From positions 1-39,506 of the IMG/VR virus record IMGVR_UViG_3300044630_000578: a stretch of 39,506 nt of DNA; one strand, given 5' to 3'. Both the position numbers and the translations under genes were made by a program. The stretch comes from a virus. This document shows, piece by piece, positions 7,887-17,074 of the stretch (positions are counted from its first letter, which is position 1; every line of letters begins with the position of its first letter). Below the pieces are notes generated by a model. That model was not told the origin of the DNA. It saw only the letters and a program-made list of their open reading frames with translations, and searched no databases.

Positions 7887-8753
7887 ATGGGACAGCCAGT
7901 AAATCCACTATTAGGTAATCAACAAGCACTGCTAGGTGCAGATCCTGAGCTTTATCGTCAACAGTTAATTCAACAAGAACAAGCTCGTATTGGTGCTTTA
8001 CCTGCACAGAATCAATTAGGAGCACAGCTTGGTTCATTACTAGGACGTGGCTTAGTTAACGTAGCACAAGATCGTGGTTTCTTTGAAGTTACTAATCCTG
8101 TACTACAAAGACTAACTAATATACAGAATGTATATAATACTGCTATGCAGAACTCCGATCCTAATGATCCATTATCTTTTTATAAGAATCTACAGACTGG
8201 ATTCGCTGAAGCTGGTCTAGGTCAACAAGCTCTAATGGCTACTCAAGAATTACGCAGAGTACAAACAGAGATGGACAAAGCTAAAGGTGAAGGACTTAAA
8301 CTTGAGGCTGCTCAGATTGAGCTATACAGCAAGAATCCTGACAAGCTTACGTCTGATATTGCTATGTTCCGTAGTCAAGGTAATGATACCAAAGCTAATG
8401 AATTATCTGGTTTACTTGGTAAGATTACCGTTAAACAAGATACTCAACAAGCTAAAGACTTAGCTGACATTGCTCTGCGTAATGCTCAAACAGATGCTCA
8501 AAAAGCTCAAGCAAACAGGCTCAACCAAGAAATTGAAACTGGTAAGTATGATTGGAAAGTTATTAATGACATTACAGGAGCTCCAGTATCTATGGCTAAG
8601 ATTGATAAGAGGACTGGTAAGACAGAATACGAAGCTATCCCTGATAGTGTCATAGCTCGTCCTGGAGCAGCTCCTGCACCACCTGCTGCTAAGAAAGACG
8701 AAAAGAAACCACCAAGTAATTTATCTTCATTTAAAATTCTGAGTACGCAATAA
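7887..8753 (+). CDS. Internal virion protein, Gln-rich helical
   Basis: A 288-residue, mostly helical protein (MGQPVNPLLGNQQALLGADPELYRQQL...; later ELRRVQTEMDKAKGEGLKLEAAQIEL and ALRNAQTDAQKAQANRLNQEIETG), ending in a Pro/Ala/Lys-rich tail (APAPPAAKKDEKKPP). It overlaps the giant virion protein by one base. Composition, helix content and position between two other core proteins suggest a DNA-ejection or core protein (T7 gp15-like role). No catalytic residues are evident. The Pro-rich tail may be a flexible link to the next core component. Confidence 0.65.
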   Translation: MGQPVNPLLGNQQALLGADPELYRQQLIQQEQARIGALPAQNQLGAQLGSLLGRGLVNVAQDRGFFEVTNPVLQRLTNIQNVYNTAMQNSDPNDPLSFYKNLQTGFAEAGLGQQALMATQELRRVQTEMDKAKGEGLKLEAAQIELYSKNPDKLTSDIAMFRSQGNDTKANELSGLLGKITVKQDTQQAKDLADIALRNAQTDAQKAQANRLNQEIETGKYDWKVINDITGAPVSMAKIDKRTGKTEYEAIPDSVIARPGAAPAPPAAKKDEKKPPSNLSSFKILSTQ

Positions 8754-11700
8754 TGCCGATAGTTAAAATCCAAGCCCCAGACGGCAAGGTATTAACTATG
8801 GAAGTTCCTGATGGAGCTAGTCAAGAAGATATCTTAGCTGCTGCTACAGAATTATATCAACCTAAGTATGGAGTAGGAGAAACCATTGCTCGTGGTTTAG
8901 AGCGTGGTGTTACTTCGTCTATTCGTGGAGCAGCTCAACTCTTAGGAGGAACTCCTTCTACTATTCCTCCTGAGGAACAAGACTTAATTACTCAGATGCA
9001 GGGAACTCCGTTAGGCGATCAGATATCTAGCTTAGCAACTCCTGGTAAAATACAACAAACAGATCTACAGCGTGAAGCAGAGTTTAGAGCAATGGCTCAG
9101 CAACGTCCTGTTGCAGCGTATGGTTCACAGATTGCTGGAAGTATTCTAGATCCTATTAACTTAGTTCCTCTCGGAGGAGTTCGTACTGTTGCACAAGGTG
9201 CTCGTAACATTGCAGGAGCTGGTGCTGTAATGGGAGCATTAGAGCCTGTCTATGGTGATGATAGCAGACTATTAAACATTGCTGGTGGTGCTGTCGTAGG
9301 AGGTGCTCTCGGTGGTACAATCGGAGGATTGATTCAGAAGTACGGTAAAGAAGCTGTTACTAATGCTGGTAAAGAATTAAAAGATAATCGTGCTGTTCTC
9401 TTAGGAGGATCAGGTCGTATTACTCAGGACAATGTACCACTCAGTCCTATCGCTCAAGAGATTGCTGATGTTACTGCTGCTAAGAACATTGAACTACAAG
9501 ACAGTATTGTTCCTTTACTCCAGCAGTTAGAAGACTCTGAGTTAGCTACTAAGCTAACCAATGAGATTGCTGGTGGAGACTATCGTGCTCTCTTTACAGA
9601 TGCTCCATTCAGACTAACTGATATACCTGCTTCTAGGTTTACTGCTGCATTCAGTGCAGATAATCCATTACGTGAACAGAACTTAGCAGCATATCTTAAA
9701 GCTGGCTACAAAGCAGAAGATCCAGAACAGTTACTTACTCGTATCGTATCAGCTAACAAAGGAGCTATTGCTACTGAGTTAGACACAACACCTCTCAATA
9801 TTCCTGCTGATTCCGCAGTGAACTTCTTACTCAATCGTAAGGTACAAGAACTAGGTGGTCGTGATCTAATCAATGCTTATCTTCCTGCACTACAGCGTGG
9901 TGTAGATATGATTAACTCTATCGATGAGTTATTCTTAAATGGTCGTGCTGCTGGTATGTCAGATGCAGAGATTGCTGCAGTATTTAAAAAAGACTTTGAT
10001 GAAGTCAAACCTATTCTTTTCTCCGCTATTGGTAACGTATCTAATATTGGTCGTGCCTTAGCAGCAGCTAAAGCTCAGAAGAAAGTAATTGGTTCTACTG
10101 AGGAGATCCTAAAAGGATTATCTAAGAATGGCGGTAAAGAATTAACAGATATTTATGCACTAAGAGATGCTGTCTCACAAATCAAAGCAGCTCCTGGTAC
10201 TAGTTTTAATAAGAACGAGGCGATTGCTAACCTAACTAAGGAAGCAATTAAGCAGCCAGGATGGGCAGACAAGTTTGGTGAGTTTGTAGTTAACTCCTAC
10301 ATCTCTGGTCTAGCTACTACTGCAGTTAACGCATTCTCTGGTGTTGCTAAGGTAGGTTTACTAGGTACTGAACGTATCTTACAAGCAGTCAACCCTGCAA
10401 GTAAAGTTAAGATCGGAGAAGTTCTTCCTGCATTTAGAGGATTGATGGACGGTGTCTTAGAATCTGCATTCTTTGCTAAGGAAGGATTCCTACGTGGTTC
10501 TCCATTAGATGCAGCAATGCCTGAGATTCGTGGTGCTATCGGTGCTCAGGAAGGTGCTACTAAAGCTGAGAAAATCCTAGGACAAGTAGTTCGTGTTCCT
10601 AGTCGTCTTAGCGTAGGTGTTGACGAGTTCTTTAAGTCTGTCTTCCGTCGTATGGAATACAATGCTCAGGCATATCGCTTAGCTTCCTCTGGTAAATATG
10701 GTGATGCAGAGACTGTATATAATGCCTTACGCAGGGTGAATACTAAGACCACAGATTGGAAAGATAATGTTCTTAAAGCTCCTGAGTTAGCTACATTACC
10801 AGACAGTACTCGTGTTAAGCTTGTCGATGATGTACGTAACTTTGCTAAGCAAGCTACATTCCAAGCAGACTTAGGTAGCTTTGGTAATAAACTGTTAGCT
10901 CTCAGAGCAGCTCATCCTTGGGTAGCTCCTGTCATCCCCTTCGTTAAGACTCCTATTAACATCATGAAGGATGCTCTGTCCTATACTCCATTAGGTGTCT
11001 TCTCTAAGAATACTCCTACGGATGTTAAGATAGCAAGAACTGCTATTGGCATGGGCATTACTGCTGCATTAGCTCAGCAGGTAGCTGACGATACTGTTAC
11101 TGGTTCGTATCCTAAGGATGCTGCTAAACGTAACGCTATGATTGCTGCTGGTATCCCTGAGTATAGTCTTAAGATTGGTGATACATATTATTCCTACGCT
11201 CGTGTAGAACCTTTAGCAACTATCATGGGCTCTGCAGTAGACGGTATTAACGCAGTGCGTACATATGTAGATAAACCATCCTACGATTCTAAGAAAGAAA
11301 AAGAATTAGTAGTGGATGTAGTAGCAGGTGTGACTAAGAACATTGTGTCTAAGACATATTTAGAAGGTATCTCTGGTTTACTACAGGCAGTACATGACCC
11401 AGAGCGTTATGGTGGTAGCTTTATAAATGGCTTTGCTGGTTTACTAGTCCCATCTTTCATAGCAGCTCCTGCACGTTCTGCTGATCCTTATGCTCGTGTT
11501 GTCACAGGTTTTGGCGAAGCAGTACAGAATCGTATTCCTGACTTTGGCTTAGGTCTTCCTATCCCTTCTCGTGAAGAACTACCAATACAATCTAAGTTAT
11601 TCGGAGGAGCAAGAGAGAATCCATCGTATGGCTTTGCAGCTTATACTGGTTTACAAACAGCTCCTGCTACACGCAACGCAGTACAAGAAGAAGTAGCTCG

Positions 11701-12007
11701 TACTAAGGTAGACTATAACTTACCTAGTAAGACTCTTCGTGGTGTAGACTTAGAAGGTGCTGATCAAGCTAAGTATCAAGCTTTATCTAGTCAGTTTGCT
11801 GATACTATTTTACCTGGTATAATTGAATCTTCAGGGTATCAGAATGCTCCTGATTCTATTAAGAAAGTAATCTTAGAAAAAGGATTAAAGAGAGCTCGTA
11901 GTGCTGCTACTAAAACACTGCTGGGAGAAAAACTACAAGACCCTGAATTTAGAACACAGTTCATCAGAGCAAGACTTGCTAAAAAAGGAATAGAACTAGA
12001 AGAATGA
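8753..12007 (+). CDS. Giant internal virion / DNA-ejection protein
   Basis: A 1084-residue protein, the largest complete gene here. Residues 1-40 (VKIQAPDGKVLTMEVPDGASQEDILAAATELYQ) form a small phage domain that often starts such proteins. Residues about 160-195 are Gly/Ala-rich and hydrophobic (IAGGAVVGGALGGTIGGLIQ), a likely membrane-inserting helix; a second such segment lies near 780 (TAIGMGITAALAQQVADD). The rest is long helices. Size and place match the channel-forming ejection protein of T7 (gp16, 1318 residues). I see no clear lytic transglycosylase motif at the N-terminus, unlike T7 gp16, so wall digestion would have to come from another protein. Confidence 0.75.
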   Translation: MPIVKIQAPDGKVLTMEVPDGASQEDILAAATELYQPKYGVGETIARGLERGVTSSIRGAAQLLGGTPSTIPPEEQDLITQMQGTPLGDQISSLATPGKIQQTDLQREAEFRAMAQQRPVAAYGSQIAGSILDPINLVPLGGVRTVAQGARNIAGAGAVMGALEPVYGDDSRLLNIAGGAVVGGALGGTIGGLIQKYGKEAVTNAGKELKDNRAVLLGGSGRITQDNVPLSPIAQEIADVTAAKNIELQDSIVPLLQQLEDSELATKLTNEIAGGDYRALFTDAPFRLTDIPASRFTAAFSADNPLREQNLAAYLKAGYKAEDPEQLLTRIVSANKGAIATELDTTPLNIPADSAVNFLLNRKVQELGGRDLINAYLPALQRGVDMINSIDELFLNGRAAGMSDAEIAAVFKKDFDEVKPILFSAIGNVSNIGRALAAAKAQKKVIGSTEEILKGLSKNGGKELTDIYALRDAVSQIKAAPGTSFNKNEAIANLTKEAIKQPGWADKFGEFVVNSYISGLATTAVNAFSGVAKVGLLGTERILQAVNPASKVKIGEVLPAFRGLMDGVLESAFFAKEGFLRGSPLDAAMPEIRGAIGAQEGATKAEKILGQVVRVPSRLSVGVDEFFKSVFRRMEYNAQAYRLASSGKYGDAETVYNALRRVNTKTTDWKDNVLKAPELATLPDSTRVKLVDDVRNFAKQATFQADLGSFGNKLLALRAAHPWVAPVIPFVKTPINIMKDALSYTPLGVFSKNTPTDVKIARTAIGMGITAALAQQVADDTVTGSYPKDAAKRNAMIAAGIPEYSLKIGDTYYSYARVEPLATIMGSAVDGINAVRTYVDKPSYDSKKEKELVVDVVAGVTKNIVSKTYLEGISGLLQAVHDPERYGGSFINGFAGLLVPSFIAAPARSADPYARVVTGFGEAVQNRIPDFGLGLPIPSREELPIQSKLFGGARENPSYGFAAYTGLQTAPATRNAVQEEVARTKVDYNLPSKTLRGVDLEGADQAKYQALSSQFADTILPGIIESSGYQNAPDSIKKVILEKGLKRARSAATKTLLGEKLQDPEFRTQFIRARLAKKGIELEE

Positions 12008-12010
12008 GAT

Positions 12011-12463
12011 ATGTCAGATCAATTTGGGTTTTTAGAAGGAGCAAAATCTGTAACTAATAGTATGGATGCTAGTCGTCAGGCTAGTCAATCTATTACTAAG
12101 AGCATTACCGATGTACAGAAGGACGCTGCAGCAGTAGCACAGCAGAAAGACTTAGAGCGTAAGAGACAAATACGAGAATCTCAAGTCTTAAAAGAGCAGT
12201 ACTTCAAGAGAGCATTGATGGAATGGCAACGTCAAGAATCCATCCGTATCGAAGAAGCTAAAGTCAAAGCTGATTTCATAAGAAAGCATGGAACTAAACG
12301 CTGGAATGAAATCGAAACCATTAAACAAAAGATAGAGAAACAAGACAATGAACTTACTAGAGAGTTTAAAGAAGATTTGGCAAAGGTTCGTAGAGCAATG
12401 TTCATGTGCTATGCAGTGGCTGCGGTCATTGCTTGGTATCTAACCTGGGGGCATAAACAATGA
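12011..12463 (+). CDS. Coiled-coil protein with C-terminal membrane anchor
   Basis: A 150-residue protein: Ser/Gln-rich first 35 residues, then charged coiled coil (about residues 50-125: DLERKRQIRESQVLKEQYFKR; KQKIEKQDNELTREFKEDLAKVRRAM), and one membrane segment near the end (MCYAVAAVIAWYLTW). It overlaps the holin gene by four bases. The layout is like an inner-membrane spanin reversed (spanins have the anchor at the N-terminus), so a tail-anchored lysis or ejection factor is possible. I do not recognise the family. Confidence 0.6.
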   Translation: MSDQFGFLEGAKSVTNSMDASRQASQSITKSITDVQKDAAAVAQQKDLERKRQIRESQVLKEQYFKRALMEWQRQESIRIEEAKVKADFIRKHGTKRWNEIETIKQKIEKQDNELTREFKEDLAKVRRAMFMCYAVAAVIAWYLTWGHKQ

Positions 12464-12873
12464 TTCCATTAATGGCACTATTTGATGTTGGGATGAAAGT
12501 CTTAGATAAGTTTATTCCTGATCCAGAAGCTAAGGCAAAGGCTCAGAAAGAACTACTACAAATGCAGCAAGAAGGAAAGCTTGCTGAGTTAAACGCTGAT
12601 AACATAGAAGCTCAGGAGCTTACCAAGCGTCAAGAAGCAGACATGGCTAGTGATAGTTGGTTGTCTAAGAACATACGACCTATGACATTAATCTTTATTC
12701 TAGGTGCTTATTTTATATTTGCTATGATGTCAGCCTTTGGGTCTAATGCTAATGAAAAGTACGTTGAGCTTCTCGGTCAGTGGGGGATGTTGATTATGTC
12801 CTTTTACTTTGGAGGTCGTACCCTAGAGAAAATCATGGATATGAAGGCGAAGAAAGATGAACCTAAGCAATAA
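12460..12873 (+). CDS. Holin of the 3TM (GTA holin-like) family
   Basis: A 137-residue protein with DKFIPDPEAKAKAQKELLQMQQEGKLAELNADNIEAQ in the first 55 residues, then SWLSKNIRPMTLIFILGAYFIFAMM and a second hydrophobic segment (LLGQWGMLIMSFYFGGRTLEK). The IPDP.AKA..E start, acidic helix and (R/K)P(M/A) before the membrane segment match the holin family first described in gene-transfer agents (GTA_holin_3TM). Holins form the inner membrane lesions that release the endolysin. It overlaps the endolysin gene by 17 bases, as usual for a lysis cassette. Confidence 0.85.
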   Translation: MIPLMALFDVGMKVLDKFIPDPEAKAKAQKELLQMQQEGKLAELNADNIEAQELTKRQEADMASDSWLSKNIRPMTLIFILGAYFIFAMMSAFGSNANEKYVELLGQWGMLIMSFYFGGRTLEKIMDMKAKKDEPKQ

Positions 12874-13294
12874 CTTTACCTTAGAAGAACTTACTCACTC
12901 TGAAGTAGCAGAGCGTAAGAACCTAGACAATACCCCTAACGCTACAGAGGTTGCTAACTTAACTCGCTTAGCAGCTTTACTTGAGCAGGTTAGAACCCTA
13001 TTAGGTAAGCCTGTTATGATTAATTCTGGCTTTAGATCTAAACCAGTCAATGACTCTGTCGGTAGCAAGGACACTAGCCAGCATAGGATAGGTTGTGCTG
13101 CTGATATCAGAGTCCCAGGAATGACCCCTAAACAGGTCGTAGAGGCTTGCATTGCTTCGGATATAGCCTTTGATCAAATCATCGAAGAATTCAGCTCCTG
13201 GACGCATATAAGCGTTCCTAACGGTACTGCTGATAAACCCAGAAGACAGGCTCTAATTATTGATAAGGCTGGTACTAGAAATTTTATTACCTGA
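12857..13294 (+). CDS. Endolysin, M15 family peptidase
   Basis: A 145-residue protein with the M15_3 zinc peptidase pattern: NSGFRSKPVND at residues 56-66, SQHRIGCAADIRV with His76 and Asp83 as zinc ligands, and WTHISV with His117 as third ligand. These enzymes cut peptide cross-links of peptidoglycan, here for host lysis. There is no signal peptide, so it needs the holin encoded just upstream. It is the last gene of the rightward arm; 86 bases later the leftward arm ends in the opposite direction. Confidence 0.9.
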   Translation: MNLSNNFTLEELTHSEVAERKNLDNTPNATEVANLTRLAALLEQVRTLLGKPVMINSGFRSKPVNDSVGSKDTSQHRIGCAADIRVPGMTPKQVVEACIASDIAFDQIIEEFSSWTHISVPNGTADKPRRQALIIDKAGTRNFIT

Positions 13295-13347
13295 TCGGTA
13301 AAGTTTTGCTGTTTTTACACAAATTATAAGCATAATAACCCGAACAG

Positions 13348-13378
13348 GAAATAAAAAGCCCTCCGAAGAGGGCTCTTA
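13348..13378 (-). terminator. Rho-independent terminator of the leftward arm
   Basis: AGCCCTC (13357-13363) and GAGGGCT (13368-13374) form a perfect 7-bp stem with a CGAA loop on +, which reads TTCG on the minus RNA (the very stable UUCG tetraloop closed by C-G). On the minus strand it is followed by TTTTTATTT. On the plus strand only CTT follows, so termination of the lysis transcript would be weaker. Confidence 0.85.
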
Positions 13379-13380
13379 AG

Positions 13381-13509
13381 TTACAGCTCAAAAGAAAACA
13401 GTAGTCTGAATATTCCTAAGTCTACGATTAGATGTCGACAATCATCATACTCAGCGACGTATTCAAAACCCACCATAAATCCAGTGAGAAAATATAGTTC
13501 AAGACTCAT
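13381..13509 (-). CDS. Small protein, last gene of the leftward arm
   Basis: A 42-residue ORF (MSLELYFLTGFMVGFEYVAEYDDC, then LIVDLGIFRLLFSFEL) overlapping the end of the preceding gene and ending six bases before the terminator stem. The pattern of a hydrophobic first half with GF.VGFEY, an acidic centre and a hydrophobic end recalls short phage proteins commonly placed in early operons. It may be membrane-associated. A ribosome site AAGGAA lies 12 bases upstream of the start. Confidence 0.6.
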   Translation of the reverse strand: MSLELYFLTGFMVGFEYVAEYDDCRHLIVDLGIFRLLFSFEL

Positions 13510-13660
13510 TTGATTCTTCCTTGTATTTATCAACTACCCTAGTGATCAGGGTTTCTAAGCCTACCTGAATGAGAAGAGTCTTAGCTTCTTCGTCTAACTC
13601 TACTTCCATATCAGCAGACCCATCCTCATTCTCAGTTAAGCACAGTAGTTCAATCTTCAT
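13499..13660 (-). CDS. Small acidic protein downstream of the reductase
   Basis: A 53-residue acidic ORF (MKIELLCLTENEDGSADMEVELDEEAKTLL, ending YKEESNES) whose ATG overlaps the reductase stop (ATGA) and whose end overlaps the next ATG. The tight coupling on both sides supports it as a real gene. No domain is recognised. A TLLIQVGLETLIT helix could bind a partner. Confidence 0.6.
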   Translation of the reverse strand: MKIELLCLTENEDGSADMEVELDEEAKTLLIQVGLETLITRVVDKYKEESNES

Positions 13661-15564
13661 TTAACTGGACATGCACCACTGGCACACTCGTCCCCTCCAT
13701 CAAAGTTTGCTTCGTCTACCTTAGTAATCAAACGAGTCTTAGCGACTAGCTCATCATACTGCTCCTTAGTGATTTCCTCTAATGGTGCTTGATGGAAACC
13801 ATGCTCATTGTGTAGCAAGAAAGACAAGGACTTGTGATTGTTCTTGTAGTTCTTAGCAAGGTACTTCTTAATCTCAGGTAGTTCTTCCTTACGATAATAC
13901 ACTGTACAGGAAACACTATTGTCTGACCAATTAGCTTGTAACCATTTTACAACTTCTAGCTGATCAATCGCAGTCATCTCAGCAGCAAGCTTTGTTCCCT
14001 CTGGATAACAGAATGGGAAGCTAACTACCATGGTGCTATGATCTTCACTACCGTCAAAGTTACGCTGATATTCCACAGGATATCCATGATCACGACAGAC
14101 TTGTACTAAAGCGTGGTCTGCTGAGATACGAATCCTACGAATCATGTGTCTAGAATAAGCAGGATGGCAACCAGAAGTTACACCTGGTAGTAACGACAGA
14201 GTACCTGAAGGTTTAACAGTGGTAAGTTTTACTGACTCAGGAAAGCCATGCTTAGCACTATACTCCTTATCAAAAGCTCGTAACTCTTCATAAGCTTCAG
14301 ATAACCAACTACGCTGTTCATCACTTGCTTGCAAGACACCAGTAACTCCGATGCCCATCCGCATATTACTATGCACAATATCTGCAGTCTCTTCGAGATG
14401 GCAGGGTAATGCGAGACTGTGCTTGTTGATTCGATATAACAGTTTACAGATATCAATAAACTCTGCTTTACTAGATACATTCGATAGATACACCTCAGCC
14501 AAACAGCAAGTCTCATAAGGAGCTAAGGACTGCTCAGCACAAGGATTATAACCCATTACCTTAGGGTCAGGGTACTGAGTCTCTCCCAGTCTTCCAATCT
14601 TTCTACTGAGCTTTAGGTTAATTAAACCATAAGGCTCGCCCTTGCCTTCGTACCCATCCCAGAAATACTCATGTAGATCTTTGAAGTCGTTACATACTAC
14701 GCTGTTATTAGACATAGCTCTCCATGAAGGAATATTACCCATGTCCCACCGTTTAGCCAGCAAGTATTCAACGTCATCAGGATCACCAATAGCAATCTGA
14801 GCAGAACGTCTTACATTACCAGCGACTACTACTGCACCGATAATGTTCATGATGTCGAGGCAGTCAATAGAACGTACTTGTCTACCTACTCTCTTCTCTA
14901 AGATCTCACTAATCTTAGCAATACCCCAACATAAATCCTCAGCACCTGAAGCAGTGCCACCAAATCCCTTGATAGGAGAACCTTTACCACGTACTAGTTT
15001 CGTTGAATAAGTAAAGGTCGTAGCAGTGTTAGATAAGAAGGCTGCCTTTAATGTTTTACCTAGGAGCTTAACCCATCCTTCACGAGAGTCAGGTACAATA
15101 AAGTCAGCATCATTGCTATCTACACGAGTAGGAGCAGAGAAGTTAACATTAACTGGAGGAAGCTTAGCAACATGCTCACGCTGAATGTTATAACCTACTC
15201 CTGAACCTAACATTAATAGATCCATCGCCCAGGTAAAGGGACGTACTGGTTGATCTATCACAGTGAATGCACAGTTCTGTAGACTAGCTAGACCTAAACG
15301 ACCTACTGTGTCAGTGCCGAGCTGCCATAAGAAGCGACCTGCTACAGTACCCTTCAACTCCATCAAATACTTCTGTAAGCGTTTCTGCTCAGCTTCTGTG
15401 AACCCACAGTTAAGCTGATTATTAGACGCTGCTACGACACGATTAACTGTGTCTTCAAACTCTTCTGTAGGACTAGCAGGATCTGCTTCGTTCAATCGAC
15501 GAGCGTATGTCCTTTTGTATGTGATATATCCTACGGTACTAAACGGTGTATTAAATTCTGTCAT
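13657..15564 (-). CDS. nrdJ: Class II (B12-dependent) ribonucleoside-triphosphate reductase
   Basis: A 635-residue monomeric-type reductase, close to RTPR of Lactobacillus leichmannii (739 residues) in motif layout. Seen: LQNCAF with Cys98 (redox-active), NPCAEQ at 340-345 with Cys342 (thiyl radical) and Glu344, Cys353/354 (second redox Cys), and the C-terminal pair CASGACPVK with Cys627 and Cys632 that re-reduces the active site. It converts NTPs to dNTPs using adenosylcobalamin, so no second radical subunit is needed and none is found nearby. It therefore depends on host or environmental B12. It is the largest gene near the end of the replication arm and overlaps the gene before it by four bases. 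Confidence 0.93.
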   Translation of the reverse strand: MTEFNTPFSTVGYITYKRTYARRLNEADPASPTEEFEDTVNRVVAASNNQLNCGFTEAEQKRLQKYLMELKGTVAGRFLWQLGTDTVGRLGLASLQNCAFTVIDQPVRPFTWAMDLLMLGSGVGYNIQREHVAKLPPVNVNFSAPTRVDSNDADFIVPDSREGWVKLLGKTLKAAFLSNTATTFTYSTKLVRGKGSPIKGFGGTASGAEDLCWGIAKISEILEKRVGRQVRSIDCLDIMNIIGAVVVAGNVRRSAQIAIGDPDDVEYLLAKRWDMGNIPSWRAMSNNSVVCNDFKDLHEYFWDGYEGKGEPYGLINLKLSRKIGRLGETQYPDPKVMGYNPCAEQSLAPYETCCLAEVYLSNVSSKAEFIDICKLLYRINKHSLALPCHLEETADIVHSNMRMGIGVTGVLQASDEQRSWLSEAYEELRAFDKEYSAKHGFPESVKLTTVKPSGTLSLLPGVTSGCHPAYSRHMIRRIRISADHALVQVCRDHGYPVEYQRNFDGSEDHSTMVVSFPFCYPEGTKLAAEMTAIDQLEVVKWLQANWSDNSVSCTVYYRKEELPEIKKYLAKNYKNNHKSLSFLLHNEHGFHQAPLEEITKEQYDELVAKTRLITKVDEANFDGGDECASGACPVK

Positions 15565-16547
15565 GCTACCTCTTTCTTTGTTTTACTTTGTTTCTTTTTC
15601 TTAGTAATTGTAAAATGCTTTAATGCTTCTTCCAACCCTTCTGTCCATGTATCAAACCAAACAGTCTTCATACTGTCATACCAGTAGGTTTTCTCACCTT
15701 TAGGATACCATCTCCAGCATGCTAGTCTTTCTTGACCAATAAGATTTGCTACAGGTACTCCAACAGATCCTGCACAGTGGGCTATTGCTGAGTCCACAGA
15801 GATTACTCCATCGAGTGTTTGGATCTGATCAGCAGTATCGCTCCATTTATCTGAAGTAATAAAACCATCGCCTTGTTGCAACGACACCCAGTCAAACTCA
15901 GGATGCTGCTTAATAAAATTATCCATCAATTCCTTAGGCATCTGCTTCATCTTCATGTTCCAGCTATTGTTCAATGTAGTGTAGCAATAACCTAATAATG
16001 GTTTATCTCGCTTAGGTGTTACAATATCTGGATTACGAAAGAGTCCTTCGCTACCATAAATCTTTTCAACAGGATGCTTAGCAATAACTCGGTGCTCCAT
16101 TAAAAAGTAAGGCAACGACATCACTTTAATCTTTACTGCACTAGGGAATGACTGATTAGTCTGGAAAGTACCGTCATGATCTGGCAGCCTTTTGAGCATA
16201 CGCATTATATTATCAGGAAACAATAGCTTCACTGACTTAAGACCAGCATTCTTTAGCAGAGGAATAAAGCGACTAAACTGTAGCATGTCTCCCCATCCTG
16301 CTTCAGACCAAACAATAGCATTCTTACCTGCACAATGCATTCCTGGAATCCAAACAGGAGTCTTAGCAAAGTCTGACTTTACTCCTTGAGGATACCTAAG
16401 ATCTGGTAATGAACGTAACTCGTGCAGATAAAAACCATACTCCCAGTCTCCCTGTTTAATCAAGTCCATCCCATACTGATAAGCAGGATTAGCAGTTTTC
16501 TGATTTTGTATTGCATAGAAGTTAACTTGTTTGTCTTTTGGTATCAT
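15561..16547 (-). CDS. Glycosyltransferase-like protein (GT9 / heptosyltransferase-type fold)
   Basis: A 328-residue protein with WSEAGWGDMLQFSRFIPLLKNAG at about 80-102 and GVISVDSAIAHCAGSVGVPVANLI at 247-270, then ACWRWYP. These are the nucleotide-sugar site motifs (GDMLQF; VDSAIAH) seen in the glycosyltransferase-like domain of many bacterial TPR proteins, related to ADP-heptose transferases of GT9. A lysine-rich tail (TKKKKQSKTKK) ends the protein. Acceptor unknown: phage DNA, a virion protein or host glycan are all possible. It overlaps the reductase start by four bases and the small gene upstream likewise, so it is expressed with replication genes, which is unusual for a surface-glycan enzyme. 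Confidence 0.75.
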   Translation of the reverse strand: MIPKDKQVNFYAIQNQKTANPAYQYGMDLIKQGDWEYGFYLHELRSLPDLRYPQGVKSDFAKTPVWIPGMHCAGKNAIVWSEAGWGDMLQFSRFIPLLKNAGLKSVKLLFPDNIMRMLKRLPDHDGTFQTNQSFPSAVKIKVMSLPYFLMEHRVIAKHPVEKIYGSEGLFRNPDIVTPKRDKPLLGYCYTTLNNSWNMKMKQMPKELMDNFIKQHPEFDWVSLQQGDGFITSDKWSDTADQIQTLDGVISVDSAIAHCAGSVGVPVANLIGQERLACWRWYPKGEKTYWYDSMKTVWFDTWTEGLEEALKHFTITKKKKQSKTKKEVA

Positions 16548-16720
16548 TCCGTTTCGTCCCAGTCTACTTCTTTAAGCAGTCTGATGTAGTTGTTTTCGAT
16601 AGTGTCGCTAAAAGTTTCTACTAAGTCTTCTGAAGCTATGTCGAGTAGCTCCAGAAGCATCACTTCATCTAAACTCTTCAACCGTTCTTTTAACTCTGGC
16701 AGCGTAAGAGTACGGTTCAT
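16544..16720 (-). CDS. Small acidic helical protein
   Basis: A 58-residue ORF: MNRTLTLPELKERLKSLDEVMLLELLDI, then ASEDLVETFSDTIENNY, ending in acidic WDETE. The pattern LTLPELKERL.. LDE..LLELLDI.SE.LV..F is one I know from small genes in phage replication operons; no function is established. It starts two bases before the stop of the gene upstream ends (TAAATG) and its stop overlaps the next start (ATGA). Confidence 0.7.
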   Translation of the reverse strand: MNRTLTLPELKERLKSLDEVMLLELLDIASEDLVETFSDTIENNYIRLLKEVDWDETE

Positions 16721-17074
16721 TTACTTTTTCTTAGCAGCACGTTTAACAGCATTCGCTTTAGCTGCCTTAGCTGGCTGAGCAGAACAGGCTGTGATAAAAT
16801 CGATAGCTTTTTGAGCACCATCTTGGAAAGCTTTTAACTGTGCTACACCTTCTTTGTAATTCCAATCACTGCACCACCAGTTTGCTACGTTCTTAGTATC
16901 AGACTGAATAGTCAAGCTAACTTGCCAATCATCGTCCTTATCCATACGTCCATCAACTGTAATAAATGCATTATCATCTGGGAAAAACTTATTAAATTTT
17001 ACTGTCTTCACTGGTTTCTGCTCCTCTAAAAATTTATGTGATTCGTTAAGAATTTTTACTAATGATGTAGTCAA
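16721..17074 (-). CDS. Hypothetical protein with basic Ala/Lys tail
   Basis: A 117-residue protein: a mixed N-terminal domain (MTTSLVKILNESHKFLEEQKPVKTVKF, then VDGRMDKDDDWQVSLTIQSDTKNVANWWCSDWNY) and a Lys/Ala-rich tail (AQPAKAAKANAVKRAAKKK) typical of nucleic-acid contact. It overlaps the DUF3310 gene by 29 bases. No family is recognised; DNA or RNA binding is inferred from the tail alone. Confidence 0.65.
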   Translation of the reverse strand: MTTSLVKILNESHKFLEEQKPVKTVKFNKFFPDDNAFITVDGRMDKDDDWQVSLTIQSDTKNVANWWCSDWNYKEGVAQLKAFQDGAQKAIDFITACSAQPAKAAKANAVKRAAKKK

